Positions 8,128 through 12,340 of a stretch of 12,340 nucleotides of DNA are shown here, one piece after another (position 1 is the stretch's first letter; each line of letters opens with the position of its first letter). The translations under genes and the position numbers were made by a program. The notes beneath the pieces were generated by a model. It did no database searches. It saw nothing but the letters and a program-made list of their open reading frames with translations, and was not told the DNA's origin. Origin of the DNA: an uncultured Mollicutes bacterium (lineage in GTDB: Bacteria; Bacillota_I; Bacilli_A; RFN20; CAG-826); assembly GCA_937893635.1 (NCBI GenBank), contig CALBGF010000076.1, positions 1 to 12,340 on the forward strand, in the 5' to 3' direction.

Positions 8128-8964
8128 ATGATCGGAATTTATAAAGTAATTGATTTAAGAAATCAAAAAGTAATTTATGTTGGACAATCTATTAATATTG
8201 AAGATAGAATATGTCAACACAAAAAACGAACACAACAATTAATTGATCAATACATTCACAATGAAGGTTTAGATAATTTTAGTTTTGAAACTATTGAAAT
8301 TTGTGATGTATCACAACTAGAAGAAAGAGAAATTTATTGAATTTCATTTTATAACACAATGCGCCCAAATGGTTATAATTGTGTCTTGGGAACACCTGTT
8401 GGCTATAATTCAATAGGCGAAAACAATACACGTGCTTGTGTTAATGAAGAACAAGTAATACAAATGCGAGAACAATGTCAAACTAAAACAAAATTAGAAG
8501 TATGGAAAAATTATTCTAATTTAATTAGTTATGATGCTTTTAGAAAGATTATCGATGGCATAACTTGAAAACATTTACCTGTTTTAGATTCAAAACCAGA
8601 ATTAAGATCAGAGAGAAAGAGATGTAAATTAACTGAAGAACAAGTTAAAGATATTCGTTATCGTTCTGAAATATTGAAACAATCTCGTCAAGAAATTTCT
8701 CAAACTTATAATTGAATTACCACTAAAAGTATTACTCGTATTTTAAATTATGAAACTTGAAAAAATATAGATAATCATGGAAATAGAGAATTTAAAAATA
8801 ATAAATTTCCTCGGTCTAAAGTTTCTCCTGATGATGTGCGTGAAATTCGTAGACGTGCTGATTTAGGTGAAAGTGGTGCTTCTATTAGTAAAGATTATCC
8901 TCAAATCTCACAAAACGCTGTTCGTTTGATTATTAATCGTAAAACTTGAAAAAATATTGAATAA
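8128..8964 (+). CDS. GIY-YIG homing endonuclease encoded in the intron, read with TGA = Trp
   Basis: Read with TGA as Trp, this is one 278-residue protein. The GIY-YIG nuclease domain (1 to about 90) shows GIYKVIDL (3-10), VIYVGQS, the conserved Arg in EDRICQHK and the catalytic Glu in EEREIYW, ending near NGYNC. Three tandem DNA-binding repeats follow from about 105, 168 and 232, each starting [VL]xx[ED][QD]Vxx[IM]R and ending TWK[HN][IL]. TGA codons are at 8338, 8566, 8713, 8758 and 8947 (Trp71, 147, 196, 211, 274); 147, 211 and 274 are the same Trp of each repeat. One Trp is TGG (EVWKN). The protein would cut intron-less alleles at or near the exon junction to spread the intron. Its Ala codons are all GCT, unlike its neighbours, pointing to separate origin. 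Stop is TAA at 8962. Confidence 0.92.
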
Positions 8965-9087
8965 CCTGTAACGACTAGACGACGTAATTGTCTCGTAGGA
9001 CTACTATTGATACGTAGTTCGAAATGGTTGTACAAGTTCATAACTTGTAAAAGATAGTCTGAGCATATAGAAATATATGATTGATCG

Positions 9088-9098
9088 GGAGGTCATAT
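9088..9098 (+). repeat. 11-nt direct repeat, copy 2 (start of exon 3, probable homing-site half)
   Basis: GGAGGTCATAT, the first bases of exon 3 coding Gly-Gly-His-Ile, is repeated exactly at 8114-8124 before the endonuclease start codon. As the downstream half of the insertion site it would be part of the endonuclease recognition sequence. Confidence 0.45.
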
Positions 9099-9516
9099 TG
9101 AACTGTTGTTAATTACATTATTTTTACATCACCTTCCAGAATTAATTACTCAAGGTAAAGTTTATGCTGCGGTTCCACCTTTATTTAAAACCGTAAATGG
9201 CAAAGAAACACTTTATTGGTATGAAGATAATAGTGATTATAAAAAGTATATTAGAAATCATAAAAATGTAGCCATCACGAGATTTAAGGGATTAGGGGAG
9301 ATGGGAGCCGATGAACTCTATTCAACGACTATGGATCCCGCTCATAGAAAATTAATTCAATTAACTACTGATAATATCACTGAAACATTAGACTTGTATA
9401 ATACTTTAATGGGTAAGCAACCAAGTCTAAGAAGAGATTTTATTGTAAAGAATAAATTATCTTCTTATGAAGATGGCGACATTTTCGATGAAGATAATTT
9501 AGATATAGAGGAATAA
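9088..9516 (+). CDS. Type IIA DNA topoisomerase subunit B, exon 3 (C-terminal TOPRIM)
   Basis: This exon encodes residues 504-645. It starts GGHIELLLITLF, completing the DADPDGGHI element, and continues with LITQGKVYAAVPPLFK, the typical family segment. The hallmark TRFKGLGEMGADEL and STTMDPAHR follow, then PSLRRDFI near the end, matching the RRxFI tail of GyrB/ParE. The last 20 residues are acidic (DGDIFDEDNLDIEE). The stop is TAA, and a promoter for subunit A starts 4 nt later. Upstream bases of this frame belong to the intron; the TTG codon at 9106 is internal. Confidence 0.94.
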   Translation, partial: GGHIELLLITLFLHHLPELITQGKVYAAVPPLFKTVNGKETLYWYEDNSDYKKYIRNHKNVAITRFKGLGEMGADELYSTTMDPAHRKLIQLTTDNITETLDLYNTLMGKQPSLRRDFIVKNKLSSYEDGDIFDEDNLDIEE

Positions 9517-9520
9517 TTTC

Positions 9521-9549
9521 TTGATAATATCATAAAATAATAGTATAAT
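9521..9549 (+). promoter_or_regulatory. Sigma70/SigA-type promoter for topoisomerase subunit A
   Basis: TTGATA (9521-9526) and a perfect TATAAT (9544-9549) are separated by 17 bp, in the 56-nt gap between the two subunit genes. It gives a short leader of about 15 nt before the ATG at 9573, which has AAAGGA at 9557-9562. It would let subunit A be made independently of splicing or transcription through subunit B. Confidence 0.75.
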
Positions 9550-9572
9550 AAATTAGAAAGGAATAAATAATA

Positions 9573-9906
9573 ATGAATGAATTAAATGAAAGAACAAAAC
9601 GAGATTTTTTAGTTTATGCAAATAGTGTTATTAAATCAAGAGCAATTCCAAGTATTGAAGATAATTTAAAACCTATTCATAGAAAAATCTTATATACATT
9701 ATATAAAGATAAAGTGTTTGATGATAAACCAACACGTAAATGTGCGACAGAAGTAGGTAAAGCATTACTTTATTCACCACACGGTGATACTTCTGTTTAT
9801 GACGCTTTAATAAGAATGGGTCAATGGTGGAAATTACGTTATCCATTACTTTATATTCAAGGTAATGGAGGAAACCTTCTAGGCGACTCAGCGGCCGCGA
9901 TGAGAT
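9573..9906 (+). CDS. Type IIA DNA topoisomerase subunit A (GyrA/ParC), exon 1: breakage-reunion N-terminus
   Basis: The A subunit cuts and rejoins DNA through an active-site tyrosine. Exon 1 encodes 111 codons plus the first base of codon 112. Motifs are DNLKPIHRKILYTLY (30-44), KCATEVGKALLYSPHGDTSVYDALIRM (56-82), QGNGGNLLGD (96-105) and AAAMR (107-111). The next codon, T|AT, is the catalytic tyrosine (Tyr112, equivalent to Tyr122 of E. coli GyrA), and it is split by the intron after its first base. Unspliced reading gives TGA at this position. The start ATG has AAAGGA 10 nt upstream. Both Trp residues (QWWK) are TGG. Confidence 0.94.
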
Positions 9907-10179
9907 GAACTGTATTGTCTCTTAATCTACTTTTCCGTTAATCAACGGGGTAAATTTTAATAACAAAATTTGCTAACGAGGGTAAGTTAAATAAAATTTA
10001 ATGAGTCTCGTGGGAATACTTAAATAGTAAGCCTGTACAGACTATCCCCGACCATAGGCAGGGAGTAGCACCGCTATTGATACGCGGTTGACTTATAGGA
10101 AACGAAGGTCAAGTAATGCGAAAGAGTAGACCCGATATTTTATCGGTGAATAAATAGTCGATTTATTATAAAATAAATG
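9907..10179 (+). ncRNA. Group I intron in topoisomerase subunit A (273 nt, no ORF)
   Basis: Removal rebuilds AAMRYTE around the active-site tyrosine codon. P1: exon GAGAT (9902-9906) pairs with guide GTCTC (9917-9921), with U.G at the splice site. P10: CTGTAT (9910-9915) pairs with ATACAG at the start of exon 2 (10180-10185), six pairs with one unpaired T before the guide. Core marks are GCTAACG (9972-9978), P7 strands GACTAT (10040-10045) and ATAGTC (10154-10159), and P9 ATTTAT/ATAAAT (10161-10178) followed directly by the terminal G at 10179. It is closely similar to the intron at 7494-7727. Confidence 0.9.
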
Positions 10180-12050
10180 ATACAGAATGTAAATTAAGTC
10201 CAATAGGAATGTTAATGCTTGAAGACTTAGATAAACAAAGTGTTGATTTTAAACCTAATTACGATGGCACAACAGAAGAACCAATTACATTACCAAGCCG
10301 TTTTCCATATATTTTATGTGGTAATAATAATGGTATCGCTGTTGGTTTAAGTAGTGGATTAGTTTCGCACAATTATACAGAAGTAGCAGAAGGAATTAAA
10401 TATTATATTGATCATAAAGATTGTTCAATCGCAGATTTAATGAATTTTATTAAAGGACCTGATTTTCCTACTGCAGGAAAAATTTTGAATGGAGAAGATT
10501 TATTAAATATCTATTCAACTGGTCGCGGCGCAATTAGAATGTGTGCTCATTATGATATTACTAAAAATGGGCAAAAGACAATTTTAACATTTCATGATTT
10601 ACCTTATGGAGTTGAAATTGATAATGGCATTAAAGCGCCGTTGAAAAAACTTATTATTGAAGAAGGTTATGAAACTTTTGAAAACTTTGATGTTATTAAA
10701 GCAGGACCTCGAAACTTTGATATAGTTATTACTTTATCAAAAAATGCAGATGTAAAGAAATGTTTAGATATATTATTTACTAAAACACGTCTTGCAGATA
10801 CAATTAAAGTTAATCAAACTTTAATCGTTAATGGTGAACCAAAATTACTTAACTTAAAACAATTAATTGAGTATTGGGTTAATTATCGTGCAGAGATAAT
10901 TCGCCGCATTAATAACACTGATTTAATTAAAGTAAAACATAAACTTATTATCAATAATGGTTTACAAAAATGTATGTCAAATATTGATAGAGTTATTCAA
11001 ATTGTGCGTTTTGATGAAACACCAAAAGCAACTTTAATGAAAGAGTTTGAGCTTACTGATGAACAAGCCACTGCGGTTTTAGATATTAAATTAGCTCGTT
11101 TAAGTAAATTAGAGATTAAGAAACTTGAAGATGAACATAGTGATTTAACCGCGCAAGCACAAGAATTACAAAATATTGTTGATAATCTTGATGTGCGTGA
11201 ACAATTAATTAAAAAAGATTTAGACACAATGAAGAAAATTATTGGCGCAGATGAAAGATTAACTGAAATCTATTATTCTCGCCCTAATGAAGCACAAACA
11301 ATAGATAAACCAAGAGTAAAAGAAGAATATCGTGTTTATGAAAATGGCGTTCATTATAATATAGGTGTTGATACAATAGAAGATAACTTAGTTGATGTGG
11401 TTTTTGCTTATAATCAAAATGATATTATGGGTTATAATGCCGCGGGAGAAATGTCCCCGCTATGTGATTTAAACTGCGGATTAATTGGAGCTTTTAACAA
11501 AGAAGGTAAAAAACTTATTGGTATAACTAAAAATGGTAATATTAAAGTTTCTCTTACTTCTGATTATAAATTTACAAAAATGGGCGAGAGAATTATGAAA
11601 ATTAAAGATGGCGATGAATTAGTTTTTGCGGCAACCGCAAATGATGATGACTATTTAATCCTCTTTAATGGCGACCGCAATATATTAAAATTGGCGATTA
11701 AAGATTTACCAGTAGCGTCAAAATTAACATTAGGCGTTAAGAGCGGCTTTACTACTATTGGTGGTGTGGCAATCGGCAGAGATAGTGATAATTTACTTTT
11801 TGTAAGCGGAGACAATAAAGGTAAACTTACACCAATTAAAGATTTCTCAATTGATAGTCGTGGTAATAAAGGTCAATTAGTGGCAGAAAACACTAAATGG
11901 ATGCGCTTATTTGAAAATGGACGTGAATATATCTATATTATACCAAATGTCGGCAAAGGACTTATTTTAAACCGCACAAAAGTATCTATTAAAAGTAGAA
12001 CTGCAGGCGGCGCAACTTTGACAACAAAGAAAATTAGAAAAATTATCTAA
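10180..12050 (+). CDS. Type IIA DNA topoisomerase subunit A, exon 2 (rest of breakage-reunion domain and C-terminal domain)
   Basis: This exon starts with the last two bases of the Tyr112 codon, then TECKLSPIGMLMLEDLD. Further family motifs are DGTTEEPITLPSRFPYIL, GIAVGLSSGLVSHN, GPDFPTAG (204-211) and STGRGAIR (224-231). A charged coiled-coil stretch follows (LDIKLARLSKLEIKKLEDEH). The C-terminal third resembles the beta-pinwheel DNA-wrapping domain, with repeats such as KLIGITKNGNIKVSLTSDY and LLFVSGDNKGKLTPIKDF. A canonical GyrA box (QRRGGKG) is not visible; SRGNKGQ is the nearest match, so gyrase or topoisomerase IV activity is undecided. Spliced length is 734 residues, normal for the family. 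Stop is TAA at 12048. The first ATG in this exon (10209) is internal. Confidence 0.94.
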
Positions 12051-12056
12051 AAAAAT

Positions 12057-12085
12057 TTGCCAAAGCGAAAAAAATAGTGTATAAT
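12057..12085 (+). promoter_or_regulatory. Sigma70/SigA-type promoter downstream of topoisomerase subunit A
   Basis: TTGCCA (12057-12062) and a perfect TATAAT (12080-12085) are separated by 17 bp. The promoter starts 6 nt after the subunit A stop, with no terminator hairpin between. It drives the gene starting at 12114. Its spacer is very similar to that of the promoter at 6117-6145. Confidence 0.78.
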
Positions 12086-12113
12086 ATATCTGTTAAAGGA
12101 GAATTAAAAAATA

Positions 12114-12340
12114 ATGGATACATCAGAAATCATTATTTTAACTGACTGCGGTGAAAAGGTCATGTCTTTTTTACAAACTCATGATGAAACTTGGGTTGGA
12201 AAAGATTTAATTGACCGCACTGGCGTTAAAGGTATTTATTCAGTTTTACAATCTTTAATGAATCGTGGTCTAGTTAGAATGGCTGATCCTATTACTCGTG
12301 ATTTTACAAATAGTAAAGGGATCACAAAACCAAAGGAATA
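12114..12340 (+). CDS. Small winged-helix-like protein (runs to window end)
   Basis: This frame is open for 75 codons and the window ends at TA, so it either stops there (if the next base is A or G) or continues with Tyr. The ATG at 12114 has AAAGGAG (12095-12101) upstream at 12 nt, plus its own promoter. Residues about 14-55 (EKVMSFLQTHDETWVGKDLI, then DRTGVKGIYSVLQSLMNRGLVR) have the spacing of a winged helix-turn-helix: helix, short turn, recognition helix with a T/S-rich start, then a strand after GLV. That suggests a DNA-binding regulator, but the specific family is not recognised. Trp is TGG. The fold call is an inference from pattern only. Confidence 0.7.
   Translation, partial: MDTSEIIILTDCGEKVMSFLQTHDETWVGKDLIDRTGVKGIYSVLQSLMNRGLVRMADPITRDFTNSKGITKPKE

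Larger units (their letters stand above)
7953..9087 (+). ncRNA. Group I intron 2 of topoisomerase subunit B (1135 nt, carries homing endonuclease)
   Basis: Splicing joins DADPD to GGHIELLL, the normal TOPRIM sequence. P1: exon CGGAT (7948-7952) pairs with guide GTCCG (7961-7965), with U.G at the 5' site. P10 is short: TTC (7958-7960) with GGA (9088-9090), including one G.U. Core marks are GCTAACG (8010-8016), P7 strands GACTA (8973-8977) and TAGTC (9055-9059), and the P9 hairpin CATATA-GAAA-TATATG (9064-9079). The last base is G (9087). The endonuclease gene occupies 8128-8964, between the P4-P6 region and P7, so the ribozyme core is only about 300 nt. Splice sites at 7958/9093 also give an open frame but lack P1 and the terminal G. 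Confidence 0.88.

Noticed and set aside
7494..9087. Inteins instead of introns in the topoisomerase and NrdD genes
   Set aside because: The insertions contain stops (TAA/TAG) in the host frame, show no intein motifs (N-terminal Cys/Ser, C-terminal His-Asn), and have group I RNA pairings at both ends.
7953..9093. Alternative splice sites for the endonuclease intron at 7958/9093 (giving Asp-Gly-Asn-His)
   Set aside because: The protein would be plausible, but no guide pairs with GGAAAT with a U.G and the intron would not end in G. The 7952/9087 choice satisfies both.
10997..11227. Open frame on the - strand, Ser- and Cys-rich
   Set aside because: It is antisense to the coiled-coil part of topoisomerase subunit A. 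Its composition is the mirror of Lys/Glu-rich codons.
1..12340. CRISPR array, insertion sequence, attachment site or RNA gene other than introns
   Set aside because: No regularly spaced repeats, transposase, terminal inverted repeats, integrase, tRNA or rRNA sequence was seen on either strand.

Overview
The window is AT-rich (about one-third GC by eye), and every supported gene lies on the + strand. It looks like the nucleotide-metabolism and DNA-topology region of a large bacteriophage, or a similar large mobile genome, from a low-GC anaerobic host. The reasons are an anaerobic ribonucleotide reductase interrupted by a group I intron, a nucleoside deoxyribosyltransferase, a solitary DNA methyltransferase, a two-subunit type IIA topoisomerase cut by three group I introns, a GIY-YIG homing endonuclease, tightly packed or overlapping genes and strong AAAGGAG-type ribosome binding sites. 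A cellular origin in a Mollicutes-like bacterium is not excluded.

The genetic code is not standard. Two genes, an NCS2 uracil/xanthine-type permease (4758-6053) and the intron-borne endonuclease (8128-8964), read through as full-length conserved proteins only if TGA is Trp. No gene ends in TGA; every stop seen is TAA or TAG. The nine in-frame TGA codons are confined to these two genes. All the other genes together use about 27 TGG and no TGA.

Layout. 1-2332: nrdD in two exons around a 294-nt intron, 5' end outside the window. 2332-2562: a 76-residue autonomous glycyl radical cofactor (GrcA/YfiD type). 2571-3125: nrdG activase. 3139-4143: DNA methyltransferase. 4130-4771: nucleoside deoxyribosyltransferase. 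4758-6053: permease. These six genes form one dense co-directional cluster, and the last three overlap by 14 nt each. A consensus promoter (6117-6145) then starts the topoisomerase B subunit (6210-9516, three exons, two introns, the second carrying the endonuclease). A second promoter (9521-9549) precedes the A subunit (9573-12050, two exons). A third (12057-12085) precedes a winged-helix-like protein that runs to the window end.

How the genes work together: NrdD/NrdG make deoxynucleotides without oxygen, the deoxyribosyltransferase and permease would salvage or import bases, GrcA could maintain a glycyl radical enzyme after oxygen damage, and the topoisomerase supports replication. All four introns interrupt codons in or beside catalytic motifs: Met-Gly|Cys of NrdD, Glu-Gly|Asp and DADPD|G of the TOPRIM domain, and the codon of the active-site tyrosine of the A subunit. 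For each intron the splice sites were placed by P1 (U.G at the 5' site), P10 pairing with the 3' exon, a terminal G, and restoration of the conserved protein motif.
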